Source of the DNA: Agromyces laixinhei
GTDB taxonomy: Bacteria > Actinomycetota > Actinomycetes > Actinomycetales > Microbacteriaceae
DNA: 64,000 bases
NCBI RefSeq assembly: GCF_006337065.1
Contig: NZ_CP040872.1
Coordinates: 930,001 to 994,000 of the forward strand
Direction: 5' to 3'
Of the stretch, positions 7,857-17,100 are shown in pieces. Under the pieces are notes generated by a model. It did not search any database and was not told where the DNA came from. It worked only from the letters and a program-made list of their open reading frames with translations. Positions within the stretch are counted from its first letter, which is position 1, and the number at the start of each line of letters is the position of its first letter. Made by a program: the position numbers and the translations under genes.

Positions 7857-8333
7857 TCAGCGCGCGAGCGAGACGCCGAGGGTCGCGAGCACACCGAAGA
7901 CCACGCCCCAGAGCACGATCGAGATGACCTGCCACACGATCACGACGTTGCGGTTGGCACCGAACGACACCATCGCGGCCGAAGTGATCTGGCTCGGCAG
8001 GATGGTCTGGCCGAGCAGGCTCACGCCTGCCACTCCGTACTTGTCGAACGAACGGCGCAGCTTCTCGCGGCGCGGCGACTCGGCGGTCGGCTCCTTCTTG
8101 CCCGCCACGACCTTGCCGCGCACGCCGTGCGCCGTCAGCACGAAGATCAGCATCGAGACGATGTTGCCGATGATGGCGACGCCGATCGCGAGTGCCGTCG
8201 GCAGCCCGATCAGCACGCCGATGACCGAGCCGAAGTACGACTCGACGAACGGGATCGCGGCGACGACCATGACGCCGAACCACTGGAGGAAGGCGGGCAG
8301 TGAGGAGGCGAAGTCCTGCAGGGCGTCGATCAC
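7857..8333 (-). CDS. small multidrug-export-type membrane protein
   Basis: A 158-residue membrane protein resembling the family annotated as small multi-drug export protein (DedA/VTT-like short proteins). Helices: FGVMVVAAIPFVESYFGSVI, LPTALAIGVAIIGNIVSMLI, VAGVSLLGQTILPSQITSAA and VVIVWQVISIVLWGVVFGVL, with a charged loop SPRREKLRRSFDKYG. The acidic ES motif in the first helix is typical of the family. Start chosen at GTG 8333 because AAAGGACATCTC lies before it; the ATG 14 codons upstream has none. The drug-export name comes from the family label; function is unproven. It is divergent from the sensor kinase gene. Confidence 0.75.
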   Translation of the reverse strand: MIDALQDFASSLPAFLQWFGVMVVAAIPFVESYFGSVIGVLIGLPTALAIGVAIIGNIVSMLIFVLTAHGVRGKVVAGKKEPTAESPRREKLRRSFDKYGVAGVSLLGQTILPSQITSAAMVSFGANRNVVIVWQVISIVLWGVVFGVLATLGVSLAR

Positions 8334-8449
8334 GAGATGTCCTTTCGTCGGGCCGGTAACAAGCTGTTGCCTCAATCCTGCGAGCGGCGCCGCGCCCCCG
8401 GCAGTGTCGCGGCGTCAGCGGTTCGGGTGCGATTCCGCACGCGGCATCC

Positions 8450-8474
8450 GTGACACATGTCACTGTTCTAAGCT
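8450..8474 (+). promoter_or_regulatory. palindrome and -10 upstream of the sensor kinase gene
   Basis: GTGACA-CA-TGTCAC at 8450-8463 is a perfect 6+6 inverted repeat. It is followed by TAAGCT (8469-8474), seven bases before the ATG, so the transcript is probably leaderless. The palindrome overlaps the -35 zone and is a candidate site for the response regulator of the same operon. Confidence 0.55.
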
Positions 8475-8481
8475 CGAACCC

Positions 8482-9702
8482 ATGCCTGCCGAACAGGCCC
8501 GCGGTGTGCAGACCACCTGGCTGTACACGCTCGGGTCGATCGTGTTCTTCTTCGGGTTCCTCGACGTGATCGTCGCGCTGACGATGCTCGAGACGTACCT
8601 GAGCACCGACGACCCGGTGACGGCCGCGGCCATCGTGCTGCTGTTCGTCGCCTCGGCGATTCAGCTTCGCTACTGCTGGTTCCTGCGCTCCGGTCGAGGC
8701 GGCGGCCTGCCGCGCCCCGCCTGGACGATCGCGCTCTTCGCATCCGCCGGAGCCGTCTGGGTGCTCGGCCTCATCCCGCCCGGCAACGAGCTCGCTGCCG
8801 CGGTGCCGCTGTGGGCCGCGACCTGCCTCGCCGCCTGCCTGCTGCCGACCACGAGGCGTTGGCTCTCGCTGCTCGCCGGGGCGCTCGTGCTCATCGCGCA
8901 TCCTGTGCTCGCCGTGATGACGACGGGCGCTTCAGACATCCACGTACGCGCGTCTGCCGCGTGGATGCTCGGCATCTACTGCCTGCTGCTGCCCTTCATG
9001 GTGATCACGAGCATGTGGTTCTGGGAGGTCGTCGTCGAACTCGACCGGCACCGTCGCGCCGCCGCCGAGCTCGCGGTGACGCAGGAGCGGTTGCGCTTCG
9101 CCTCCGACCTGCACGACATCCAGGGCCACCACCTGCAGGTCATCTCGCTGAAATCGGAGCTCGCGGAACGCCTGCTGCTGATCGACCCCGAGGCCGCGCG
9201 CGTGCACCTGCACGAGACCCGCCTGATCGCCAAGCAGGCGCTCGAAGAGACGCGCTCACTCGTCGCCGGCTACCGGCAGGTCGCCTTCGACGACGAACTC
9301 GAGAACGCCCGGGAGGTGCTCACCGCCGCGGGGGCCGAGTGCGAGCTCCGGCTCGGCGCCGTGCCGTCGGATGCCGCGGCGCAGAGCCTGCTCGCATCGG
9401 TCGTGCGCGAGGCGACGACGAACATCCTGCGGCACAGTGAGGCGACGCGAGTGACGATCGAATTGACCACGACAGGTGACCGCACCGAGCTCGCGATCGC
9501 GAACGACGGCGTCCCGGCGACGGATGCCCCGGCGCCCGGCCCCACTGGCACGAGCGGGCGCGCAGCCGGTTCAGGCCTCGCTGGGCTCCGCGAGCGGCTT
9601 GCGACGCTCGGCGGCACACTCGAGACCGCCGCGGATGCCTCGACCGGCCCGTCGAGACGGGGCGGTCGCTTCGAGGTCCGGGCCACGGTGGTGCTCCCGT
9701 GA
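8482..9702 (+). CDS. DesK/NarX-type sensor histidine kinase
   Basis: A 406-residue membrane kinase. The first 185 residues hold about six helices (GSIVFFFGFLDVIVALTML, AAAIVLLFVASAI, WTIALFASAGAVWVLGLI, LGIYCLLLPFMVITSMWF). The HisKA_3 dimerisation helix follows with phospho-acceptor His211 in RFASDLHDIQGHHLQVISLK, then an ATPase domain with VVREATTNILRHSEATR (N box), LAIANDG and GSGLAGLRERLATLGG. GHH instead of the usual GHxL spacing is a small variation. It overlaps the response regulator gene by four bases (GTGA), so both are made together. A membrane-stress or lipid-fluidity input is typical of the family, but not shown here. Confidence 0.9.
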   Translation: MPAEQARGVQTTWLYTLGSIVFFFGFLDVIVALTMLETYLSTDDPVTAAAIVLLFVASAIQLRYCWFLRSGRGGGLPRPAWTIALFASAGAVWVLGLIPPGNELAAAVPLWAATCLAACLLPTTRRWLSLLAGALVLIAHPVLAVMTTGASDIHVRASAAWMLGIYCLLLPFMVITSMWFWEVVVELDRHRRAAAELAVTQERLRFASDLHDIQGHHLQVISLKSELAERLLLIDPEAARVHLHETRLIAKQALEETRSLVAGYRQVAFDDELENAREVLTAAGAECELRLGAVPSDAAAQSLLASVVREATTNILRHSEATRVTIELTTTGDRTELAIANDGVPATDAPAPGPTGTSGRAAGSGLAGLRERLATLGGTLETAADASTGPSRRGGRFEVRATVVLP

Positions 9703-10307
9703 GCGGCATCCGTCTGCTGATCGCCGACGACGAGCACCTCATCCGCGGCGCACTCGTCGCGCTCTTGAACCTCGAGCCCGACATCGAGGTGGTGGCAACG
9801 GCCGACAACGGCGTGGCGGCCTACGAGCAGGCGGTCGCGGCGACCCCCGACGTGTGCCTGCTCGACCTCGAGATGCCCGAGGCCGATGGGCTCGAGGCCG
9901 CCGTCCGCATCCTCTCCGAGGTGCCGACGCGCGTCGTGATCGTGACGCGGCACGCCCGCCCCGGTGTGCTGCGGCGGGCCCTCGCCTCGAAGGTGTCGGG
10001 CTTCGTGCCGAAGTCGACCGCTGCCGAAGACCTGGCGCACGTCATCCGTGACGTCGCCGCCGGCCGGCGCTACATCGACCCCGAGATCGCCGCGACCGCG
10101 CTGACCGCCGAGCGCTGCCCGCTCACCGACCGCGAACTCGATGCGCTGCGCCACAGCCGTTCGACGATGAGCGTGCAGCAGATCGCCGACCGCCTGCACC
10201 TCGCGCAGGGAACGGTGCGCAACTACCTCTCATCGGCGATGACGAAGCTCGACGCCTCCTCGCGGCACGAGGCCGCCGAGAAGGCGTGGCAGCACGGCTG
10301 GATCTGA
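9699..10307 (+). CDS. NarL/DesR-type response regulator
   Basis: A 202-residue partner of the upstream kinase. The receiver domain has DDE at 10-12, phospho-acceptor Asp56 in CLLDLEMPEADGLEA and the conserved Lys in GFVPKSTAAEDL. The LuxR-type HTH spans about 136-200 (LTDRELDALRHSRSTMSVQQ, IADRLHLAQGTVRNYLSSAM). GTG start at 9699 overlaps the kinase stop, indicating translational coupling. DNA-binding targets are likely to include the 14-bp palindrome before the kinase gene (inference). Followed by a GC-rich 9-bp tandem repeat and then a convergent gene. Confidence 0.92.
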   Translation: MSGIRLLIADDEHLIRGALVALLNLEPDIEVVATADNGVAAYEQAVAATPDVCLLDLEMPEADGLEAAVRILSEVPTRVVIVTRHARPGVLRRALASKVSGFVPKSTAAEDLAHVIRDVAAGRRYIDPEIAATALTAERCPLTDRELDALRHSRSTMSVQQIADRLHLAQGTVRNYLSSAMTKLDASSRHEAAEKAWQHGWI

Positions 10308-10312
10308 GACTG

Positions 10313-10366
10313 CGCCAGCCGCGCCGGCCGCGCCAGCCGCGCCAGCGGCGCCGGCCGCGCCGCCGG
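10313..10366. repeat. six imperfect 9-bp GC repeats
   Basis: Six consecutive copies of CGCC(A/G)GCCG fill the gap between the response regulator stop and the convergent DUF1905 gene: two CGCCAGCCG, two CGCCGGCCG, and the variants CGCCAGCGG and CGCCGCCGG. It could fold into several overlapping hairpins and so end transcription from both sides. Confidence 0.8.
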
Positions 10367-10368
10367 CG

Positions 10369-10656
10369 TCACCCGTCGAGCACGTCGAGGTCGACCTCGA
10401 TCTCGTCACCCTCGCCGATGCCCTCGGCCCGCAGCACCGCCTTCTTCAGCGGCAGCGCGTAGGTCTCGGCGCCCGGGAAGATCGACGTGCTCCACGTCGT
10501 GCCCCCGACCGTCGCGACGACGCGCACGGAGTCGAAGCCCCGCGGCATCCGCGGCTGATCGAAGATGTCGGCGCTCGGCTCGGGCGGAACATCGACGAAG
10601 AACCAGTTGCGGCGCGCGGTCCATTCGTAGATCTCGGCGGTGAAGCGGATGCGCAT
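10369..10656 (-). CDS. DUF1905 domain protein
   Basis: A 95-residue protein matching the DUF1905 pattern: FTAEIYEWTARRNWFFVDVP near the start, VRVVATVGGTTWSTSIFPG in the middle and LPLKKAVLRAEGIGEGDEIE at the end, a small beta-barrel-like domain (AbrB/double-psi style layout has been proposed for the family). No signal peptide. Function unknown; relatives are often fused to YdeI-type domains. The ATG is preceded by TACGAT with a six-base gap and no purine-rich ribosome site, so the mRNA is probably leaderless. Head-to-tail with the MetE-like gene but with its own promoter. Confidence 0.8.
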   Translation of the reverse strand: MRIRFTAEIYEWTARRNWFFVDVPPEPSADIFDQPRMPRGFDSVRVVATVGGTTWSTSIFPGAETYALPLKKAVLRAEGIGEGDEIEVDLDVLDG

Positions 10657-10690
10657 GCCGCGATCGTACTCGCGCCCGCAGTCAGCGACC

Positions 10691-11797
10691 TCAGCCCGCG
10701 GCGGCGATGACCTCGCGGTGCAGCGTGAGCAGGCCTGCCGTGCGATCGGCGGGGCCGCGTCCGAACCCGCACTCCGTGCCGATGCCGAACACGGTCACGC
10801 CGGCGGCGGCGAACGCCTCGCGGGCGGGCGCGATGCGGGCGAGCGCGCCGTCGACGCCGTCTTCGTGGTGCACGAGACCGAGGAACGGCGTTGTCTCGGC
10901 GGGCAGCGCCCAGCCGGCGAGGGGCGCGAAGTACGCGGCATCCGTGCGCTCGATCGGCACCGGCAGGTGCACCCAGTCGATCGGCCGATCGAGCTGCGCG
11001 GCCAGGGCGTTGGCGACCGCGACGAGCCGGCCCGCGTCGCTCGGCTCGACGAAATGCTTCTCGGCGACATCGCCGTAGCAGAGGTGGCACCCGAGCTGCG
11101 CGCCGGCCGGCACCCGTGCCGCCAGCTCGACGGCGAGCCCGGCGATGGCCTCGACGAGCGCCGGGGCATCCGCACCGCCGTCGGTGAAGAACGCCTCGAG
11201 CGGGCCGCCGCCGAGGCTCACGCCCTCGAGGTAGGCGAACTCGGTCGCCAGGTCGATCTGCACGGCGAGGTCGTCGGCCGGGATGGCCGCGGCGATGCGG
11301 TCGAGCTCGGCGGCGAGGGCGGCGGCGTACGCCGGATACACGGCGGCGCGATCGGCCGGCGCCACGTAGGTCGTGACGGGCGCGAGCGGCGACGGCAGGC
11401 ACACCTGGAACCGCGTGCCCGCCGGAATCACGCCCTCGCCGCGAAGGCGCGTGAAGTCCGCGTAGCTCGCGGCCGCGGCATCCGCGTAGCCGAGTGAACC
11501 GAACGCGAGGTCGGATGCCGGCACGGTTCCGTCGAGCACGAGCGGCCGAAGGTCGAAGCCTGCGACGATGATCGGATCGATCGGCACCCGGCTGAGCCCC
11601 TCGACCGCGTCGAACGCGGCGCCCTGGAACAGGATCCAGTGGAACCGCTCGCCGACCTCGCCGTCGGGGATGCGGGGAAGGTCGGCGCCGAGATTCCCGC
11701 CGAGCTCCGCCGCGACGACGCGGAACGTGGCCTCGGCGGTGGGCTGGTTGATCGATCCGACGAGGTGGGCACCGGCGACGCGGGGGAGTTCAGGCAT
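10691..11797 (-). CDS. MetE C-terminal-like (cobalamin-independent methionine synthase family) enzyme
   Basis: A 368-residue TIM-barrel protein similar to the catalytic half of methionine synthase MetE or the UroD/MetE superfamily. It begins with GAHLVGSINQPTAEATFRVV and PRIPDGEVGERFHWI. Candidate zinc ligands are in GCHLCYGD (His and Cys) and GIGTECGFGR (Glu and Cys), the usual H-C-E-C set. The N-terminal half of full MetE is missing, so it is a stand-alone core protein. Methyl donor and acceptor cannot be inferred. ATG 11797 is chosen since TACGAT lies six bases upstream; the next upstream ATG falls inside the common GCATCCG octamer context. Confidence 0.75.
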   Translation of the reverse strand: MPELPRVAGAHLVGSINQPTAEATFRVVAAELGGNLGADLPRIPDGEVGERFHWILFQGAAFDAVEGLSRVPIDPIIVAGFDLRPLVLDGTVPASDLAFGSLGYADAAAASYADFTRLRGEGVIPAGTRFQVCLPSPLAPVTTYVAPADRAAVYPAYAAALAAELDRIAAAIPADDLAVQIDLATEFAYLEGVSLGGGPLEAFFTDGGADAPALVEAIAGLAVELAARVPAGAQLGCHLCYGDVAEKHFVEPSDAGRLVAVANALAAQLDRPIDWVHLPVPIERTDAAYFAPLAGWALPAETTPFLGLVHHEDGVDGALARIAPAREAFAAAGVTVFGIGTECGFGRGPADRTAGLLTLHREVIAAAG

Positions 11798-11901
11798 CCA
11801 GCCATCGTAGATCGTCGCCCCTCGTGCGGGGTCTTGCCGCGGCATCCGTCACGTCATAGGGTCGCGTGCGACTGCGCTGTTCGCTGACGATCGGAGTCGA
11901 C

Positions 11902-12615
11902 ATGCCCGCAACCGCCCTGCCCTCGAGCGGCGATCAACCCGGTGATGCCGGTGGCGCCGGTGGCCGCGCGAAGACCTGCGACGCGAGCGGCATGGCCGAG
12001 ATCCACCGCTTCTTCCGCGCCGGGTTCGGCGAGGGTCGTGCACTCGTCGAGGGCGTCGACGAAGCGGATGCCGCTCACGCCGAGGTCGTCGGCGACCACC
12101 TCTCGATGCTCTCGACCGCGCTGCACGCCCATCACGAGGGCGAAGACACGATGCTCTGGGGGGCCCTCGAAGAACGCGCACCCGGATGCGTCGCCCACGT
12201 GGCCCGCATGAAGGCGCAGCACGCCGTGATGCTCGTGCACCTGCAGCAACTCGACGCGGCACTGCCGGCGTGGCGGGCGAGCGGCAGGCCGGCGGATGCC
12301 GCGGGAGTGCTCGCCGCCCTTGACGGCGTCACTACGGCGCTCGCCGACCACCTTCCCGACGAGGAGGCGAACATCGTGCCCGTCATGGAGGTCACGCTCA
12401 CGCCGAAGGAGGTCGACGCGCTCTCAGAGCACGGGCGCAAGGCGACCCCGAAGGGCAAGACGTTCGAGCAGCTCGGGGCGATCCTCGCGGCGCAGCCCGA
12501 CGGCGGTGCTGCCTGGCAGCGTTCGCATCTGCCGGCGCCGGTGCGCCTGATCTGGCGTGTGATCGGCAAGCCGAAGTACCAGGCGAATCGCGCGGCGCTC
12601 CTCGGGCGGCGCTGA
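11902..12615 (+). CDS. hemerythrin/HHE-domain protein
   Basis: A 237-residue helical protein with an HHE cation-binding domain: EIHRFFRAGFGEGRALVEGV, HLSMLSTALHAHHEGEDTML, LEERAPGCVAHVARMKAQHA and VTTALADHLPDEEANIVPVM supply the expected His/Glu di-iron ligands. The C-terminal quarter (QRSHLPAPVRLIWRVIGKPK) is a basic amphipathic tail often seen in actinobacterial members. No signal peptide. Such proteins bind oxygen, NO or iron, or sense redox; the role here is unknown. ATG 11902 is taken as start; a GTG at 11866 would add only 12 basic residues. Divergent from the MetE-like gene. Confidence 0.8.
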   Translation: MPATALPSSGDQPGDAGGAGGRAKTCDASGMAEIHRFFRAGFGEGRALVEGVDEADAAHAEVVGDHLSMLSTALHAHHEGEDTMLWGALEERAPGCVAHVARMKAQHAVMLVHLQQLDAALPAWRASGRPADAAGVLAALDGVTTALADHLPDEEANIVPVMEVTLTPKEVDALSEHGRKATPKGKTFEQLGAILAAQPDGGAAWQRSHLPAPVRLIWRVIGKPKYQANRAALLGRR

Positions 12616-12679
12616 GCGGCGCTGAGCGGCAGCCGGGCGCCACTCGGCGGGTCGCTCCCGGCCCGCGCTCACCCCGCAC

Positions 12680-14017
12680 TCACTCCGCGGGCCGCTCCCG
12701 TCGCGGCCGGCGCGGCTCGTCGAGCCCGATGTGCACGCGGGTGCGCTTGCGCTCGAAGACGATGAAGCCCGCGCCGAGCAGCCAGAGGGGCAGCTGGGTG
12801 AGGAACGCGATGCGGAACGCGTCGAGGCTGTAGGTCTCGGGAGTTCCGGCCCCCTGCGCGTCCATCGCGATGCCGATGAACAGGATCGCGAGCAGGGCCG
12901 CGAGGAATCCGCCGACGTTGACGATGCCGGTCGCGGTGCTGAGCCGGTGCCGCGGGTTGTAGGTGCGCGCGTGGTCGAAGCCGATCATCGAGGCGGGGCC
13001 GCCGGTGCTGAGCGCGAGCGCCAGCACGAACAGCAACCACAGCGGCGACGTGCCCGGCCACAGGATCACCACGAGCCACGCGACGACCTGCACGGCGATG
13101 ATCGGCAGCACGAGCATGCGCGACCGGCGCATCGGGTGCCGGCTCGACAGTGCGCCGATCACCGGCCCGATGAGCATGCCCGCAACGACATACACACTGA
13201 AGATCAGCGAGGCCATCGCGGGGGAGAGGCCCTCGCCGACGGTCAGGAACGGGAACCCCCACAGCAGCACGAACGCGGTGCCCGAGAACGGCGTGGTGAA
13301 GTGCGACCAGAACGCGAGCCGAGTCGCGGGGTGCGCCCACGACTCCTTGAAGCCCTGTCGCAGGTCGGCCGACGACGTCACGGCATGGATCGCGCCGGTG
13401 GCCGTGTCGACCGAGACGTCGGCGCTGCGCCCGGGCGGGCGGTTGCGGATGACGGCGAACGTCAGCACGGTGAAGAGCGCGCCGAGACCGGCGAGGCTGC
13501 CGAAGGCGACGGTCCAGCTCGTGGCGTGCAGCAGGGCGGCGATCGGGAGGATCGCGAGCAACTGCCCCGCCTGGCCGACGATGCCGGTCAGCTGCACCAT
13601 GAACGGCGCCTGCCGTTCGGGAAACCACACGGCGACGACGCGCAGCACGCTCGGGAAGATCGCCGCGTCGCCGGCACCGAGCAGCATGCGGGCGAAGATC
13701 GCCGTGCCGACGTCGGGCGCGAACGCCATCACGAGCTGACCGATCGCCATGACGAGCATGCCGATGCCGATGATCGGCCGTGCGCCGAACCGGTCGAGCA
13801 GGATGCCGACGGGAATCTGCATCGCGCCGTAGACGAAGAGCTGGATGACGGCGAACATCGAGAGCGTCGAGGCATCCGCGTCGAATCGCACGGCGGCGTC
13901 GACGCCCACGGCGGAGAGCGAGGTGCGGTTCGTCACCGACAGCATGTAGGCGGCGACCCCGACCGACCACACCAGCCAGAGCCGCCACGGGCGCACGGGT
14001 TGGGGCAGGATCGTCAC
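12680..14017 (-). CDS. major facilitator superfamily transporter
   Basis: A 445-residue, 12-helix MFS protein starting at GTG 14017. The MFS loop motif appears as GILLDRFGARPIIGIGMLVM after helix 2. Other landmarks are SVTNRTSLSAVGVDAA in helix 1 and FARMLLGAGDAAIFPSVLRV in helix 4, typical of the anion/sugar-acid or nitrate-type MFS branch. A central charged loop (RPPGRSADVSVDT) separates the two halves, and the C-terminus is highly basic. The substrate is not identifiable. Convergent with the hemerythrin gene; its promoter abuts the end of the carboxypeptidase gene, with a pair of GGATGCC-containing inverted repeats (CGAGGCATCC) in the 88-base gap. Confidence 0.8.
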   Translation of the reverse strand: MTILPQPVRPWRLWLVWSVGVAAYMLSVTNRTSLSAVGVDAAVRFDADASTLSMFAVIQLFVYGAMQIPVGILLDRFGARPIIGIGMLVMAIGQLVMAFAPDVGTAIFARMLLGAGDAAIFPSVLRVVAVWFPERQAPFMVQLTGIVGQAGQLLAILPIAALLHATSWTVAFGSLAGLGALFTVLTFAVIRNRPPGRSADVSVDTATGAIHAVTSSADLRQGFKESWAHPATRLAFWSHFTTPFSGTAFVLLWGFPFLTVGEGLSPAMASLIFSVYVVAGMLIGPVIGALSSRHPMRRSRMLVLPIIAVQVVAWLVVILWPGTSPLWLLFVLALALSTGGPASMIGFDHARTYNPRHRLSTATGIVNVGGFLAALLAILFIGIAMDAQGAGTPETYSLDAFRIAFLTQLPLWLLGAGFIVFERKRTRVHIGLDEPRRPRRERPAE

Positions 14018-14105
14018 GGTGCGTCCAGCGTATCCCCGGCATCCCGGTATCGCCGCAGCAGGATGCCTCGCCGCGCACGCGTCGCGGCGAGGCATCCGTC
14101 GACTG

Positions 14106-17100
14106 CTACCCGAGCAGGTGCGCGAGCATCCGCTCGACCACTGCCGCTCGCTCGGCGTCGGTCGACAGCTGCTCGAGGCCGAAGCCGAAGAGCAGCGTGT
14201 CGGGCGTCGCCGTGGCGGCGATGATGGCGCCGATGCCCTGCGTGAGCTCGAAGTCCGAGCTGTTGCCGGGGCTCCCCTCCGGCGCACCCGGCACCGTCCA
14301 GGCGCCGAGCCCGTTCTCGAAGCCCTCGGCCTCGGTGTCGGCACCGGCGACGACGAGCTTCGTGTCGTCGACGACGAGCCCCATCTCGCCCGTTCCCGGG
14401 TCGGTGACGTAGCTCACGACCACCTCGACCGGTGCGCCCGCGAACTCGCTGAGGTCGAACGCGACCGGCACCCAGCCGCCTGACGACCCGGTGAACGAGT
14501 TCCACGAGCCGGCCGGGGTGGTCGAGCCCGTCGGGGTGCAGGGGTTGCCACCCGTCAGGTAGTGCTCGAGGAAGGCGTGTTCGGCCAGCAGGAAGCCGGC
14601 CTCGCACTCCGTCGGGACGGCGCTCGTCGTGCCGCCGTTCACGTCGGGCAGCGTCGTCCAGGCCTCGGTGCCCACCGGGCGTGCCTCGACGATCACGTGG
14701 TCGTACCCGCCCTCGGTCGAGTACGCGAACTGCGCCTCGAACGTCGGAGTGTCCGACGCCGCCACCGTGGTGAGGTCGAAGGTGCGACTGAGTCGCTGGT
14801 AGCCGTCGTCGATGTGCTCCGCCGCGGCGGCCCACGCACCCTCCACCGGAACCACCCGGCCGTCGGCGTCGACGTAGTCGGCTGCGGCCCAGCTCTCGAA
14901 CTGCGGGAACTCGTCCACGGGCAACACCTCGCTCGTGGGCGTGAACGCACCGAGCTCGTCGATCGGGTTGTCGACCGTCGCCGGCCCGCCGAAGGCCGCG
15001 TCGATGCCAGTGAGCGGATCGGCCGTGCCGGTCACTCCCGCCGCGACGAGCGGCGTGCGGTCGTACCCGCCGAGCCAGTACTGATGGAAGTCGTCGGCGA
15101 GCAGCAGGCAATCGGAGAAGAAGTCCTCCGTCACCGCGCAGTCCGCCTCCGGCGCTCCGTTGAGGCCGTAGTAGATGCCGCCGAGAGAACCGCCCAGCAA
15201 TCCGAAGTACCCGGTGGTCTCACCGGAGACGGCCAGCTTGCCGCCCTCGTTGAGCCAGTCGCGCACCGCGATCGTGAGGTACTGCTGCCGTTCGGCGACC
15301 GAGAGGTCGGGGAGCGGTCCGAACTGGAAGGTGTCGGTCAGCTCGTCCTCCGGGTCTTGCGTGAGCCGGTTGTCGCCGAGGTACCACAGCGCCGTGTCGA
15401 AGTGCGAGAGTACTCCGAGCGGATGCGGCACGCCCTGCGCGTCGACGTCCCAGGTGTCGGGCGTGACGCCGTTCGCCACGAGGGCCGCGACGTGCTCGTC
15501 GAGGTACTTCGGCGCGGTCGTGCCCGCCGGGTACGTCGGGTTCACGCCCGTGTAGTCCTCGTTCGCGATCACGAGCGCCGGGCTGCCGGTGTCTTGCGCG
15601 AGCGTGTAGCTGAAGTGCTCGCTCTCGATCTTGCGGAACTGTTCGCCGTTCAGCAGGTCGCGGATCGACGGGAATGCCGAGAACCATACCTCGACCGTGT
15701 CGCCCGGGTCGGCGCCGCGCACGGTGCCTCGATACTCGGCGTAGTAGTCGTCGTTCTCGTCGCCGTACCGTTCACCGCCCTGCCACTCCCGCACGAGCGA
15801 GACGCGCATGCGGCCGTCGTTGATGCGGTACTGCATGAACTTCGCGGTCAGGTCGCGCTTCGCGATGACGGCCACCGGCTGCGGGTCGCCGTACGACACG
15901 GTGAAGCTGTCGACCTTGAAGTCGGCCGCCTCGCGGTCGACCACCGACACCGGGTCGTTCGGGTCGAGCGCCGACTCGGCGACCGCGAGCGCGAACGGCA
16001 CGTTCTTCTCGAACTCGGCCTGGATGAGGTCTTCATCGTCGGGGAAGTTGAAGCCGCTCTGGCAGTCCTCCGCCAGCCACTCGTCGTCGGGCACTGAATC
16101 CGAGACCGTTTCGCAGGTCGTCATCTCGGGGGTGAAGCCGAGCGTGCCGTAGGCCTCCTGCATGTGCGAGTCGGTGTCGCCGTTCGTCGTGTAGAGCTCG
16201 GCCGAGATGTCGGGGTCGAAGCCGGGAATCGCCGGGTTCGCATCGTCACCGACCATCGCCTCGTAGAGCACGTCGTCGGGCGACGGCGTCGCCACCTGCC
16301 AGCCGATGCCGTGCAGCAGCAGTTCGGCGGCCGAGTGGTAGTTCACGAGGAACTCGGGCGTGATGTTCGCGAACAGCGAGTCGAGCGCCTGCGTCTCGGG
16401 CTCGGATGCCGGTGCGGCACCGCGATACGTCTGGCTGCCCGGGTTCGGTGACGAACCTTCGTTGTCGTATCCCCACCGGGTCGGGTAGTTGCGGTTCAGG
16501 TCGACGCCGTCGCCCGGGGTGATGACGCCGTTGCCGTCGACGTCGCGCAGGTTCTTGCGCCAGAGGCGCTGCCCCTCTTCGAAGGTGAAGTCGTAGCCAT
16601 CGGGGTTCGCGACCGGGATGAACCACATCTCGGTCGTGTTCACCAGATCCGTGATGCGAGCGTCGGTGCCGTACTCGGTGAGCACCTTGTCGAGCAGGCG
16701 CCGCACCATCTCGGGGGTGATCCACTCGCGAGCGTGCTGCGCGCCGGAGAACACCGTCGCCGGACGCTTGCCGTCTTTCACCTTCGTCGGGTTCTTCGTG
16801 ACCCGCACGGCAGTGATGTCCTGCCCGTTGATGGTCTGGCCGATCACCACGAGTTCGGCGATGGTCGGGTTCGCCGCGGCCTGCGCGACGAGTTCCTCCC
16901 GGATTCCGCCCGCACCCGAGTAGGTGCGGTACACCCCGTCGCCCTGCACCAGTGCTCGGCGCTGGGATGAGGCCTTCTGCTCGAGTTCGGTACCGGCCTT
17001 CGCGAGCTCGGCGACCTGCTCACCCGAGAGGATCACCTCGACGTCGACGGTGCCCGCATCGGCGCCGGGCGTCGTGACGATCTCGCTCCGGTCGACGCCG

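Noticed and set aside
12731..14224. A 497-codon plus-strand frame opposite the MFS transporter.
   Set aside because: Highly charged, repetitive Arg/Glu/His composition; the MFS motifs and helices are on the other strand.
14562..16097. A 511-codon plus-strand frame opposite the M14 carboxypeptidase.
   Set aside because: Composition is shadow-like (Arg/Val/Glu repeats, no recognisable domain), while the minus strand has a complete M14 active site.
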